Origin: Segatella salivae DSM 15606
GTDB taxonomy: Bacteria > Bacteroidota > Bacteroidia > Bacteroidales > Bacteroidaceae
Direction: 5' to 3'
DNA: 26,173 nucleotides
NCBI RefSeq assembly: GCF_000185845.1
Contig: NZ_GL629647.1
Span: 498,846-525,018, forward strand
Shown: positions 8,389 through 18,173 of the stretch, one piece after another
Layout of the letters: every line of letters starts with the position of its first letter
How positions within the stretch are numbered: position 1 is the stretch's first letter
Translations under genes and position numbers: made by a program
Notes under the pieces: model-generated
The model's database searches: none
Told to the model about the DNA's origin: nothing
The model's input: only the letters and a program-made list of their open reading frames with translations

Positions 8389-8934
8389 ATGATTCAGGGA
8401 TTCTGTAGATGGCTTTTATATAAGAAATTGGGATGGACTAAGTGTGTAACTGTGGCTCATCCTGATAAGTTTATCATCTGTTTAGCGCCACATACAAGCA
8501 ATTGGGACTTCATTATCGGACAACTCTATGCTCAAGCTGAGGGTTTTAAGATTAACTTCCTAATGAAAAGAGAATGGTTTTTCTGGCCGTTGGGTGTCAT
8601 TTTCAAAAGCTTAGGAGGCATTCCTGTATGGAGATCGAAGCACACAAGCATGACAGATAACTTGGCAGAGACAGCTAAAACAAAGGACTCTTTCAAACTA
8701 TGTATTACTCCAGAAGGTACGCGTTCACCAAATACTGAATGGAAAAAAGGGTTCTATTTTATTGCACTAAAGGCGGAGATTCCAATCCTCTTATATGGTG
8801 TTGACTATGAGAAAAAGAAGATAGTCTGTACAGATAGTTTCACTCCTTCAGGCAATATTGATGAAGATATGCCTAAAATCAAAAGCTATTTCAAGGATTT
8901 TAAGGGGAAAAAGCCTGAGAATTTTGCATACTAA
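8389..8934 (+). CDS. PlsC-type lysophospholipid acyltransferase family protein
   Basis: A 181-residue member of the glycerolipid acyltransferase superfamily, which moves acyl chains from acyl-ACP/CoA to lysophosphatidic acid or similar acceptors at the inner membrane. The catalytic H-X4-D motif appears as HTSNWD (His35, Asp40). The acceptor-phosphate motif PEGTRS spans 108-113, and GGIPVWR (about 76-82) and IPILLYGVDY correspond to the other blocks. It is shorter than E. coli PlsC (about 245) and lacks a clear N-terminal membrane helix, as in a compact Bacteroidetes subgroup. The true acceptor is therefore open: lysophosphatidate, ornithine/serine lipids or another lipid. It lies 7 nt after the small orphan gene and 12 nt before the secreted amidase gene, implying one transcript. 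Confidence 0.85.
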   Translation: MIQGFCRWLLYKKLGWTKCVTVAHPDKFIICLAPHTSNWDFIIGQLYAQAEGFKINFLMKREWFFWPLGVIFKSLGGIPVWRSKHTSMTDNLAETAKTKDSFKLCITPEGTRSPNTEWKKGFYFIALKAEIPILLYGVDYEKKKIVCTDSFTPSGNIDEDMPKIKSYFKDFKGKKPENFAY

Positions 8935-8946
8935 ATAATCACTTTT

Positions 8947-11838
8947 ATGAGAAGAATATTAGTTGCAATTGGTTTCTTTTTAACTTTTTCGATGCCATCT
9001 TTGGCTCAAACAACAAAGGAGAATACATCTATCACAAATGCGATTGAAAGTTTTCTGTCTAATTATTGTATAGAAAAGAAACATTCTTCTGAGTCAATAC
9101 ACATTAATAAACTTCAGATAGATAACTCTAAAAAAACAATCAACATCTCTATAAGTAATAGCTTTGCTAATATAGATTTTACGTCCAAAGAGGTTAAAAA
9201 GATATTCAAAGGGATAAAGAAAAAACTTCCTTCATGGTATAAAGACTATCAGTTGGTTGTTCAAACGTGTGGTATTCCATTGCAATATCTTCCTGATGAC
9301 AGCAAAATTCCTGATGATGAAGGGAATCGTTTTTGGGGAGATATAGAATACAATGGCCTACCTTGGACAAGCAATGTATCGCGTCCATTTAATATTTCGC
9401 ATGGACTATATAACAAACATGTAACTATTTGGGCTAGTCATGGCAGCTATTATGATTCTGAAAAAGGAGTATGGAAGTGGCAACGACCAAATCTTTTCGG
9501 AACAACAGAAGACTTGTTTACTCAAACTATAGTAGTCCCCTACCTTATTCCCATGCTTCAAAATGCGGGAGCGGTTGTGTTTACACCACGTGAAAGAGAC
9601 TGGCAAACCGAAGAGCTAATTATAGATAATGATGTATCTAAACAACCTTCATATCTTGAAGTAAATGTAAAAGGCAATTGGGAAACAGCACCTCAGAAAG
9701 GATTCTCATACCATTCTGGCACTTATGAAAATGGAGAGAATCCCTTTATTGCCGGTACTGCTCGCATGATTAAAGCGACAAAAAGTAATCGTTACTCTTT
9801 AATTTCCTATCAACCACAATTTAACAAAGAAGGTAGATATGCCGTTTATGTCAGTTATCAAACATTAGAGAAAAGTGTTCCTGATGCTGAATATATCATA
9901 TATCATAAAGGAGAAGTAACCCGCTTTAATGTTAATCAAACCATGGGTGGAGGCACATGGGTATATCTTGGAACTTTTGATTTCGCACAAGGTAATAGTC
10001 AAGACAACAGAGTTGTAATCACAAATCACTCTAAACATCATGGAATTGTTACGTCAGATGCTGTAAGATTCGGTGGCGGTATGGGCAACATTGAACGTGG
10101 AGGAATAGTTAGTGGTTATCCAAGATGCCTTGAAGGAGCACGCTATTATGCACAATGGGCGGGCGCACCTTCATCCGTTTATAATAGCAAATTGTGGCAA
10201 AATGACTATGCAGATGACATTAATTCGCGTCCTTATATGAGCAATTGGTTAGGTGGAGGATCATGTTTTGAGCCAAGCATTGAAGGCAAAAAGGTCCCTA
10301 TCGAACTTTCACTTGCTGTTCATAGTGATGCTGGTTATGATAAGGATGGAGGCTTAATAGGTTCGTTAGCAATATGTACAACCAACTTTAATGAAGGCAA
10401 ATTAAATGCTGGAATATCACGTTTGACATCAAAAGATTTAGCCAATCGACTCTTAAATGGATTTGATAGGGATTTACCTTCAATAGCAAATCATTGGATA
10501 AGACGATATCTATGGGATCGTAACTATTCTGAAACACGAAACCCAGAGGTACCTTCTGCCATTATAGAAACACTTTCTCATCAAAATTTTCCAGATGTTC
10601 TTTTGGGACAAGACCCAAACTTTAAGTTTACAATGGCACGCTCATTATATAAGACGATTACTCGTTTTATTAACGAAGGTCATGGGAAACCTACAATAAT
10701 ACAACCACTTGCACCTGGTAATTTCAAAATAGAATTCACGAGTATTGATAATATCAAGTTGTCATGGACACCCACAGAAGATAATTTAGAACCTTCTGCA
10801 CACCCCACAGCTTATGTTGTTTACACGGCTATTGGAAACTCAGGATATGATAACGGCACTGTAGTAAAAGAACCATTCTACAATATTAAAACAGTACCTG
10901 GAGTGCAATATAGCTTTAAGATAACAGGAATTAATCGTGGAGGTGAAAGCTTTCCTACAGAAGAATTGTCTGCTTATCGACAAGAAGGAGCATCTAAAAC
11001 GATTCTTGTTGTTAATGGATTTGATCGTCTTTCAGGACCATCAGTTATAGATAATGACGAAAAACAAGGAATTGAATTAGATAAAGATCCAGGCGTTTCG
11101 TATGGATTGACTGCAGGATGGAATGGAAGACAGCTAAACTTTGACAAGACAAAGATGGGCATTGAAGGTCCAGGAGGATTAGGATATAGTGGTAATGAAC
11201 TCGCAGGAAAATTCATTATGGGGAATGATTTCTCTGCAGTAAAATCACATACAGAAGCAATTGCAAGTGCTAAAAAATATAATGTTGTGAGTTGTTCGAT
11301 GCAAGCATTTGAAACATCAAACATAGATCTCTCTAAATATCAAGCGATAGATTTCATTTATGGCCTGCAAAAATATAACAAATATGCATTGAAAAATTAT
11401 CAAGTTCTTTCTAAAACATCACAAGATCTTTTACGGAAATATACTAAAGATCATGGTAATTTAATTGTTAGTGGCAGTTATATAGGGAGTGAGATGCAAG
11501 ACAACGAAAAAAGTACATTCTTAAATGATGTTTTGAAAGCTATCCACCAGCAAAATGATTCAAGTCAAATTGGAGAACAAATCAATGGACTTGGCACAAC
11601 GTTTTGTATCTATCGACAAGGTAATTCAAGGCATTATGCTGCAACATCAGTAGACAGACTATCTCCCACTATGAATGCAATCTGCGCAATGCAATATAGT
11701 GATGGCTCAAGCGCTGCAGTTGGATATCAAGGCAGTGACTATCATTGCTTCACCATAGGCTTCCCACTTGAATGTATAAAATCAAATAAGGAAAGAAACG
11801 AAATCATGCGGGGTATACTTCAATATATAATGAAATAA
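8947..11838 (+). CDS. secreted N-acetylmuramoyl-L-alanine amidase-like protein with golvesin-like and FN3 domains
   Basis: A 963-residue exported protein with a signal peptide (about 1-20, ending SLAQ). An amidase_3-like zinc domain appears split. The first ligand region is IWASHGSYYD (His165), and a later part holds AVHSDAGYDKDGG (His459) and AIIETLSHQN (Glu541). Between them, about 250-385, sits a beta domain of the golvesin/xanthan-lyase carbohydrate-binding type (GRYAVYVSYQ, GGGTWVYLGTFDF, SDAVRFGGG). A fibronectin type III domain (about 585-678) follows, then an alpha/beta C-terminal domain starting TILVVNGFDR (about 684-963). Relatives are often annotated as xanthan lyase because of the inserted domain. 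The zinc residues suggest cleavage of the glycan-peptide amide bond of peptidoglycan, but activity is inferred. It sits within the close-packed run from 8112, 12 nt after the acyltransferase gene. Confidence 0.8.
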   Translation: MRRILVAIGFFLTFSMPSLAQTTKENTSITNAIESFLSNYCIEKKHSSESIHINKLQIDNSKKTINISISNSFANIDFTSKEVKKIFKGIKKKLPSWYKDYQLVVQTCGIPLQYLPDDSKIPDDEGNRFWGDIEYNGLPWTSNVSRPFNISHGLYNKHVTIWASHGSYYDSEKGVWKWQRPNLFGTTEDLFTQTIVVPYLIPMLQNAGAVVFTPRERDWQTEELIIDNDVSKQPSYLEVNVKGNWETAPQKGFSYHSGTYENGENPFIAGTARMIKATKSNRYSLISYQPQFNKEGRYAVYVSYQTLEKSVPDAEYIIYHKGEVTRFNVNQTMGGGTWVYLGTFDFAQGNSQDNRVVITNHSKHHGIVTSDAVRFGGGMGNIERGGIVSGYPRCLEGARYYAQWAGAPSSVYNSKLWQNDYADDINSRPYMSNWLGGGSCFEPSIEGKKVPIELSLAVHSDAGYDKDGGLIGSLAICTTNFNEGKLNAGISRLTSKDLANRLLNGFDRDLPSIANHWIRRYLWDRNYSETRNPEVPSAIIETLSHQNFPDVLLGQDPNFKFTMARSLYKTITRFINEGHGKPTIIQPLAPGNFKIEFTSIDNIKLSWTPTEDNLEPSAHPTAYVVYTAIGNSGYDNGTVVKEPFYNIKTVPGVQYSFKITGINRGGESFPTEELSAYRQEGASKTILVVNGFDRLSGPSVIDNDEKQGIELDKDPGVSYGLTAGWNGRQLNFDKTKMGIEGPGGLGYSGNELAGKFIMGNDFSAVKSHTEAIASAKKYNVVSCSMQAFETSNIDLSKYQAIDFIYGLQKYNKYALKNYQVLSKTSQDLLRKYTKDHGNLIVSGSYIGSEMQDNEKSTFLNDVLKAIHQQNDSSQIGEQINGLGTTFCIYRQGNSRHYAATSVDRLSPTMNAICAMQYSDGSSAAVGYQGSDYHCFTIGFPLECIKSNKERNEIMRGILQYIMK

Positions 11839-11866
11839 ATAAAATAACAATCTAAAACATAATACA

Positions 11867-12172
11867 ATGTATAAAATACAAGCAAACCAATCAGGTACGC
11901 GCTCAATAGAGATCAGCGACAAACATTTAGAAACCATAGACAAATATCAACTCATGCGCAACCTTGTTGACAGCAATGGAATCATTGATGAGGTAGTACT
12001 TGATAAGCTAAAATTCAATGTTCGTTCTCTTTTAGAAAGTGAAACAGGCAATGATAAAGACCTCTTAGACTTGTGCTTGGATGTTATTTACAATCCAAAT
12101 ATGAAAGCCATCGGCCTTCATAATCTTGTAATGCTTTATGCAGATTGGAGAAATAAGCAAGAAAAAGCATAA
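11867..12172 (+). CDS. small protein of unknown function (101 aa)
   Basis: A 101-residue soluble, predicted all-helical protein. It has no signal peptide, membrane segment or cysteine cluster, and a single Cys in DLCLDVIYN. It starts with ATG 28 nt after the amidase-like gene and may be the last gene of that transcript. Codon use looks like its neighbours, which supports a real gene. I do not recognise a family. Confidence 0.6.
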   Translation: MYKIQANQSGTRSIEISDKHLETIDKYQLMRNLVDSNGIIDEVVLDKLKFNVRSLLESETGNDKDLLDLCLDVIYNPNMKAIGLHNLVMLYADWRNKQEKA

Positions 12173-12206
12173 TAAGCTTAAATGTTATTGAACAAAATTA
12201 GCATGG

Positions 12207-12214
12207 TATAATTG
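12207..12214 (+). promoter_or_regulatory. possible -7 element for ygiQ (TATAATTG)
   Basis: One mismatch from TAnnTTTG, placed 31 nt before the TTG start at 12246. An ATTG lies 16 nt upstream, closer than the usual -33 spacing. Confidence 0.3.
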
Positions 12215-12245
12215 CTCATTTTCACTTATTACAAACAATAAAAGA

Positions 12246-14300
12246 TTGAATATAGAACAATATAAATTAACAGATTTCCTTCCAACAACCAAGAAAGAAT
12301 GTGAACTTAGAGGTTGGAAGGAACTCGACATCATATTATTTTCAGGGGACGCTTATATTGATCACCCTTCTTTTGGAGCTGCCGTTGTGGGACGTTCTCT
12401 CGAGGCTGCAGGCTATCGTGTGGCTGTAGTTCCCCAACCAGATTGGCATGGTGACTACCGAGACTTTAAGAAATTAGGACGTCCACGGTTATTCTTTGGA
12501 ATCTCTCCGGGCTGTATGGACTCTATGGTTAATAAATATACAGCGAACCGTAGACTACGTTCAGTGGACGAATATAGTCCTGACGGGCGACATGATTGCC
12601 GTCCGGAATACCCTACCATCGTATATTCTAAGATATTAAGAAGCCTATATCCTGATGTTCCTATAGTCTTAGGAGGAATAGAAGCATCAATGCGTCGTCT
12701 CACACATTACGATTATTGGCAAGATTGTTTGCGTCGATGCATCCTTTGTGATAGTGGGGCTGACCTTATATTATATGGCTCAGGAACAAAATCTATCATT
12801 CAACTTTGTAAAGAATTAGAGGCTGGATTGTCTATAAAACACATTCATCAAATTCCTCAAACAGTTTATTTAGCGAAAGAACAAGACGTTGAAGGTGGGA
12901 TTACAGACAATGATATTATACTTCACTCACATGAGGAATGTCTACAAAACAAACGTGCAGAAGCCGAAAATTATCGTCATATTGAAGAAGAATCAAACAA
13001 AATTCATGCGCAAAGACTCCTACAAAAGGTTGGTGATGTTTATGCCGTCGTCAATCCTCCTTACCCTACCATGACGACAAAAGAATTGGATGAGATCTTC
13101 GATTTGCCTTATACTCGTTTACCACACCCTAAATATAAGGGGAAAAAGTTATTGGCTTATGAGATGATTAAGTTCTCTATCAATATGCATCAAGGGTGTT
13201 TTGGTGGCTGCGCTTTTTGCACAATATCAGCCCATCAGGGCAAATTTGTGGCATGCAGAAGTAAAGAAAGCATCGTCAAAGAAGCCAAGAAAGTAATCAG
13301 TATGCCTGATTTCAAAGGGTACATCTCTGATTTAGGTGGCCCATCTGCCAACATGTATGGTATGCATGGACGTAATTTAACGGCATGTGAACATTGTAAA
13401 CGTCCATCATGCATTAATCCTCAGGTATGTCCAAACCTTGATACTGATCACACAAAACTATTGGATATTTACCATACTGTTGACAAGTTACCTGGTCTAA
13501 AGAAGAGTTTTATTGGTAGTGGTGTACGTTATGACTTGCTATTACATAAGAGTAAAGACGAGAAAGCAAACGCTTCCGCGCAACAATATACTCGAGAACT
13601 CATTAAAAATCATGTTAGTGGACGCTTAAAAATTGCACCAGAACATACCCAGAGTGATGTTTTGAGACTAATGAGAAAGCCTTCTTTCACACAATTTTAT
13701 GACTTCAAAAAAGTTTTCGATCAAGTCAACAAAGAGGCTGGACTCAAACAACAAATCATCCCATACTTTATAAGTTCCCACCCAGGATGCCACGAAGAAG
13801 ACATGGCTGAGCTTGCTGTTATCACTAAAGACCTTGATTTCCATTTGGAACAAGTGCAGGATTTCACCCCTACTCCAATGACTATATCAACAGAAACATG
13901 GTACACGGGCTATGATCCCTACACACTTGAGCCTGTTTATAGTGCTAAAACACCAAAAGAGAAATTAGCACAGCGACAATTCTTCTTTTGGTATAAACCC
14001 GAGGAACGGAAAAATATAGAAAGGGAACTTAAACGGATTGGACGCGAAGATTTAATCAAACGCCTATTTCCCAAAGGTGAATTCCCTAAAAGATCATTCC
14101 AACGTGAGACAAGATATAGCAATCGTCCTGTAGGAAGTACATTTGAAAAAGTTCCAAACGCCCCCGTAAATAGCGATAATGTCAGTAGGAAAAAAAGGGC
14201 AAAACCAACAAAAGAGAATCGCCAAAACAACTATTCGAAAGTAAAAACCTCAAAGAGTTTCAATCCCAACTTTTATAAAACAAACCATAAAAAAAGATAA
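12246..14300 (+). CDS. ygiQ: YgiQ family radical SAM protein
   Basis: A 684-residue protein. An N-terminal domain opens the family-typical way (KLTDFLPTTKKE, LFSGDAYIDHPSFG), and a radical SAM core carries CX3CX2C at Cys318, Cys322 and Cys325 for a 4Fe-4S cluster that splits S-adenosylmethionine. A second cysteine group follows (Cys381, 384, 389, 395), perhaps for another cluster. The C-terminal tail after about 615 is basic and low in complexity (KKRAKPTKENRQNN), often variable in this family. The reaction is not established. The start is TTG: the frame is closed by a stop at 12189 and has no upstream ATG or GTG. The first residues match the family start, so TTG is accepted. It stands alone between a small orphan gene and feoAB. 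Confidence 0.92.
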   Translation: MNIEQYKLTDFLPTTKKECELRGWKELDIILFSGDAYIDHPSFGAAVVGRSLEAAGYRVAVVPQPDWHGDYRDFKKLGRPRLFFGISPGCMDSMVNKYTANRRLRSVDEYSPDGRHDCRPEYPTIVYSKILRSLYPDVPIVLGGIEASMRRLTHYDYWQDCLRRCILCDSGADLILYGSGTKSIIQLCKELEAGLSIKHIHQIPQTVYLAKEQDVEGGITDNDIILHSHEECLQNKRAEAENYRHIEEESNKIHAQRLLQKVGDVYAVVNPPYPTMTTKELDEIFDLPYTRLPHPKYKGKKLLAYEMIKFSINMHQGCFGGCAFCTISAHQGKFVACRSKESIVKEAKKVISMPDFKGYISDLGGPSANMYGMHGRNLTACEHCKRPSCINPQVCPNLDTDHTKLLDIYHTVDKLPGLKKSFIGSGVRYDLLLHKSKDEKANASAQQYTRELIKNHVSGRLKIAPEHTQSDVLRLMRKPSFTQFYDFKKVFDQVNKEAGLKQQIIPYFISSHPGCHEEDMAELAVITKDLDFHLEQVQDFTPTPMTISTETWYTGYDPYTLEPVYSAKTPKEKLAQRQFFFWYKPEERKNIERELKRIGREDLIKRLFPKGEFPKRSFQRETRYSNRPVGSTFEKVPNAPVNSDNVSRKKRAKPTKENRQNNYSKVKTSKSFNPNFYKTNHKKR

Positions 14301-14383
14301 CTTGAATGTTAAAAGCATCATCATTAGTGAGTATTTTTTTTAAATGAATAACCTTGTTAAACTATAATATATATTGATTTTAG

Positions 14384-14391
14384 TACATTTG
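14384..14391 (+). promoter_or_regulatory. -7 promoter element of feoAB (TACATTTG)
   Basis: Exact TAnnTTTG followed by CAA, 22 nt before the feoAB ATG. The stretch before it is very AT-rich. I could not recognise an iron-regulator box. Confidence 0.55.
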
Positions 14392-14413
14392 CAATAGTAA
14401 AGTATATTTTATT

Positions 14414-16885
14414 ATGAAATTATCAGAACTGAAAACAGGCGAACATGGTGTCATTGTGAAAGTTATTGGGCACGGAAGCTTCAGGAAACGTATTGTTGAA
14501 ATGGGGTTCATAAAGGGTAAGATGGTAAAGGTTTTACTTAATGCTCCGCTCATGGATCCCGTGAAATATAAAATTATGGGCTATGAAGTTTCATTACGAA
14601 GAAGCGAAGCTGAGATGATAGAAGTAGTCTCTGAATCGGAAATTAAAACTATAAAAGCCTCACAATCACACGAGAATAAAGAGATAAATACACAAGAAGA
14701 TGACTCATCAATAGACGACATTCCAACCGAAAAGCAATTAGAAAAAATTGCTCAAGAGCGGCACAAGATTATTAATGTTGCATTGGTTGGCAATCCAAAT
14801 TGTGGAAAAACATCACTATTCAACTTTGCATCTGGAGCACATGAACACGTTGGAAATTACTCTGGAGTGACTGTAGATGCAAAAGTAGGACATGCTGAAT
14901 TTGAAGGATATACATTCAATCTCGTCGATTTACCAGGCACTTACAGTCTCTCAGCCTATTCACCTGAAGAACTATATGTACGCAAACAAATCATCGATGA
15001 GACTCCCGACATTGTGATAAATGTTATTGATGCAAGTAATCTTGAGCGCAATCTTTATCTCACAACACAACTTATTGACATGAACCTAAACATGGTTTGT
15101 GCTCTTAATATGTTTGATGAGACGAAGAAACGAGGGGACAAAATTGATCTCAACAAATTGTCTACACTCTTTGGAGTGCCTATGATTCCAACAGTTTTCA
15201 AGACTGGTGAAGGCGTTAAAGAACTCTTTCATCAAGTTATAAAGCTATATGAGAACAATGGAGAAGAGCATCCTTACGTCAGACATATCCACATAAATCA
15301 TGGTCATGAGATTGAAAATGGTATCCAAAATATCCAAAAATATCTCAAAAATGACGTCAATGTACGACAAAAATACTCGACTCGTTATCTGGCCATTAAA
15401 CTTCTTGAGAATGATGCAGACACCATAAAGTACATTCAAACACTATCAAATGCAGAAGCCATATTTAAGGCAAGAGAATATGCAGAGGCTCGAGTGAAAG
15501 AAGAAACTGGTGAGGATTGTGAAACAACAATCATGGATGCGAAGTATGGTTTCATACATGGCGCCTTAGAAGAAGCATTGTATGAAACAGGAAAAAACAA
15601 AGATATCTATCAAATGACCCAGTCAATTGACCGCGTCATTACTAATCGATATCTTGGCTTTCCCATATTTATCTTGGTTCTATTCATCATGTTTTCAGCG
15701 ACCTTTATCATAGGACAAATACCTATGGATTGGATTGATGCGGCCGTAGCTTGGTTTGGAAAGATGATTTCTCAGAACCTACCTGATGGTCCAATTAAAG
15801 CTATGCTTGTAGATGGAGTAATTGGAGGTGTAGGAGCTGTTATTGTGTTCCTTCCACAAATCTTAATTCTTTATTTCTTCATTAGCTTTATGGAAGACTC
15901 CGGATATATGGCTCGTGCAGCGTTCATCATGGACAAATTGATGCATAAAATGGGACTCCATGGCAAATCGTTCATTCCTTTAATCATGGGATTTGGCTGC
16001 AATGTACCAGCTGTTATGTCAACAAGGACCATTGAAAGCAGACGTTCTCGCCTCATCACTATGCTCATTTTACCCCTTATGAGCTGCTCTGCTCGTCTAC
16101 CTATATATATCATGATAACGGGTTCTTTCTTTGCTTTGAAGTATCAATCTCTTGTGATGCTTTCCCTCTATGTCATTGGAATTACAATTTCGATTATATT
16201 GAGTCGCATTTTCTCTAAATTCGTTGTCAAAGGTGAAGATACACCTTTTGTAATGGAACTTCCCCCCTATCGTTTCCCAACCTGGAAGGCTATGGGGCGC
16301 CATACATGGGAAAAGGGCAAGCAATATCTAAAGAAAATGGGAGGAATCATCCTTGTTGCCAGTATTATTGTATGGGCATTAGGTTATTTTCCACATGATG
16401 ATAGCCTGTCTCCTCAACAACAACAGGAACAAAGTTACATCGGAAAGATAGGAAAAACCGTTGAACCAGTTTTCCTTGCACAGGGATTTGATTGGAAAAT
16501 TGATGTTGGATTGCTCTCTGGTGTTGGGGCAAAGGAGATTGTAGCCAGCACGATGGGAGTTCTTTATAGCAATGATTCGAGCTTTAGTGAGGACAATAAA
16601 TTCAATGATGCTGGAGGCAAATATCAGGCTTTACGCCGACAAATGACACACGACATCGCCAGACTTCATGGCATCAGTGATATCGAAGCGGCTCCAATAG
16701 CTACACTTACAGCCTATTGTTTCCTACTTTTCGTACTGCTCTATTTTCCTTGTATAGCAACAATTGCGGCTATAAAAGGAGAAACTGGGAGTTGGAAATG
16801 GGCCCTTTTTGCAGCAGGTTACACAACCATGTTAGCTTGGGGAGTCAGTGCCGTGGTATATCAAATCGGTAGATTATTTATATAA
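14414..16885 (+). CDS. feoB: ferrous iron transporter, FeoA-FeoB fusion
   Basis: An 823-residue inner-membrane Fe(II) importer. Residues 1-73 form a FeoA SH3-like domain (MKLSELKTGEHG, RIVEMGFIKG), joined by an acidic linker to a FeoB G domain. That domain has G1 GNPNCGKTS (126-134), G2 Thr near 153 (GVTVDAK), G3 DLPG (172-175) and G4 NMFD (232-235). A helical regulatory region reaches about 410. The membrane domain follows, with GFGCNVPA (Cys529) and MSCSARLP (Cys558), conserved cysteines proposed to line the iron path. FeoA fusion is common in Bacteroidetes, and all key motifs are intact. Its own -7 element lies 22 nt upstream, and the DUF5103 gene follows 17 nt after the stop, probably cotranscribed. 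Iron control would be expected but no operator was identified. Confidence 0.97.
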   Translation: MKLSELKTGEHGVIVKVIGHGSFRKRIVEMGFIKGKMVKVLLNAPLMDPVKYKIMGYEVSLRRSEAEMIEVVSESEIKTIKASQSHENKEINTQEDDSSIDDIPTEKQLEKIAQERHKIINVALVGNPNCGKTSLFNFASGAHEHVGNYSGVTVDAKVGHAEFEGYTFNLVDLPGTYSLSAYSPEELYVRKQIIDETPDIVINVIDASNLERNLYLTTQLIDMNLNMVCALNMFDETKKRGDKIDLNKLSTLFGVPMIPTVFKTGEGVKELFHQVIKLYENNGEEHPYVRHIHINHGHEIENGIQNIQKYLKNDVNVRQKYSTRYLAIKLLENDADTIKYIQTLSNAEAIFKAREYAEARVKEETGEDCETTIMDAKYGFIHGALEEALYETGKNKDIYQMTQSIDRVITNRYLGFPIFILVLFIMFSATFIIGQIPMDWIDAAVAWFGKMISQNLPDGPIKAMLVDGVIGGVGAVIVFLPQILILYFFISFMEDSGYMARAAFIMDKLMHKMGLHGKSFIPLIMGFGCNVPAVMSTRTIESRRSRLITMLILPLMSCSARLPIYIMITGSFFALKYQSLVMLSLYVIGITISIILSRIFSKFVVKGEDTPFVMELPPYRFPTWKAMGRHTWEKGKQYLKKMGGIILVASIIVWALGYFPHDDSLSPQQQQEQSYIGKIGKTVEPVFLAQGFDWKIDVGLLSGVGAKEIVASTMGVLYSNDSSFSEDNKFNDAGGKYQALRRQMTHDIARLHGISDIEAAPIATLTAYCFLLFVLLYFPCIATIAAIKGETGSWKWALFAAGYTTMLAWGVSAVVYQIGRLFI

Positions 16886-16902
16886 ATTAAGGTTGAAATA
16901 GA

Positions 16903-18135
16903 ATGATAAGAGGCTATAAGTACATTTTTACCCTCCTACTATTGTGCTTTACAACTACTATAACGGCACAAAGAAATGAAGTCATATCGCCAGATATTGC
17001 GACATTGCAAGTAAGGAATGTCAACCAGCCTCTATCGATGTTACCCATCATTCAACTAAATTCTAACGAACAGATACAAATTTCTTTCGACCGATTTGGA
17101 CACGAATATCATCGCTATACCTATAAGATTACCCATTGCGAAGCTGATTGGTCGCCATCCACCCAACTCTTTAGTACAGATTATTTAGATGGATTTCGCG
17201 ATAATCTTCTAATTAATCAAGTGCAAGAATCAGTCAACACGAATGTAATTTACACGCATTATGCCTTCAGCTTACCTAATGATCAATGTCGTATAACCAT
17301 GAGCGGCAACTATAAAGTTGAGGTATATGACGAGGAAGATAATAAGCTATTAACAGCTTATTTCATGGTTGTAGAGCCCTTGATGAAAGTTGAATTGACT
17401 TATACTTCGAATACAGACATCGATGTAAATCAATCACATCAACAAGTTGGAATGATGCTAAAATTTGGAAACTTAATGGTTACTAATCCTGCCACTCAAG
17501 TCAAAACAATAATACTTCAGAATGCAAGATGGGACGATGCGCGTGTGAATATACAGCCCCAACTCATATCACATGATGGATTACAATGGCAGCATTGTCG
17601 GCAATTTATTTTCGATGCAGGAAACAATTATCGTAAGTTTGAATGTCTATCTGTAGATCATCCTACCATGGGAATAGAAAGAATAAACTGGGACGGGCAT
17701 AATTATCAGGCATATTTATGGCCAGATCTTCCACGAAGAAACTATGTCTTTGACGAAAGTGGCCAAGGAATTTTTATCATACGAAATAGCGATAATAATG
17801 GTAATGACTATCTTTCAGATTATGCTTATGTGAATTTCACCTTGCAAACAGATACTTCCGACGACGCCATATATATCAGTGGTGGATTGACTAATCATCA
17901 CTTAAGTCCTCAATACAAAATGAAATATAATGAAACTCAACATCTATACACACTATCTTTACTCTTAAAACAAGGTTATTATTCGTATGAATACGTAAAA
18001 ATAAAACCAGATGGTACTACACAAATACTGCCATCAGAGGGAAACTTCTATCAAACTAAAAATCATTATCAAGCTTTAGTCTATTTCAAAGGCGTCAATG
18101 ACCGAACAGACAGACTTGTGGCAGTAAGTCAATAG
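16903..18135 (+). CDS. DUF5103 protein, type IX secretion Plug-like
   Basis: A 410-residue protein with a signal peptide (LLLLCFTTTITA, cut near residue 22), followed by beta-rich sequence. The opening (NVNQPLSMLPIIQLN), HCEADWSPS and the NYVFDESGQG region fit DUF5103. One member of that family in Flavobacterium is the Plug that closes the periplasmic side of the SprA/Sov translocon of the type IX secretion system. It would thus act at the outer membrane. The match is from memory of the family, not an alignment. It starts 17 nt after feoAB with no visible promoter between, so it should share that transcript. Such pairing of iron import and T9SS is a context observation only. Confidence 0.8.
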   Translation: MIRGYKYIFTLLLLCFTTTITAQRNEVISPDIATLQVRNVNQPLSMLPIIQLNSNEQIQISFDRFGHEYHRYTYKITHCEADWSPSTQLFSTDYLDGFRDNLLINQVQESVNTNVIYTHYAFSLPNDQCRITMSGNYKVEVYDEEDNKLLTAYFMVVEPLMKVELTYTSNTDIDVNQSHQQVGMMLKFGNLMVTNPATQVKTIILQNARWDDARVNIQPQLISHDGLQWQHCRQFIFDAGNNYRKFECLSVDHPTMGIERINWDGHNYQAYLWPDLPRRNYVFDESGQGIFIIRNSDNNGNDYLSDYAYVNFTLQTDTSDDAIYISGGLTNHHLSPQYKMKYNETQHLYTLSLLLKQGYYSYEYVKIKPDGTTQILPSEGNFYQTKNHYQALVYFKGVNDRTDRLVAVSQ

Positions 18136-18173
18136 GACAGATTCCACGATTATAAATATAAACAAATATACGG

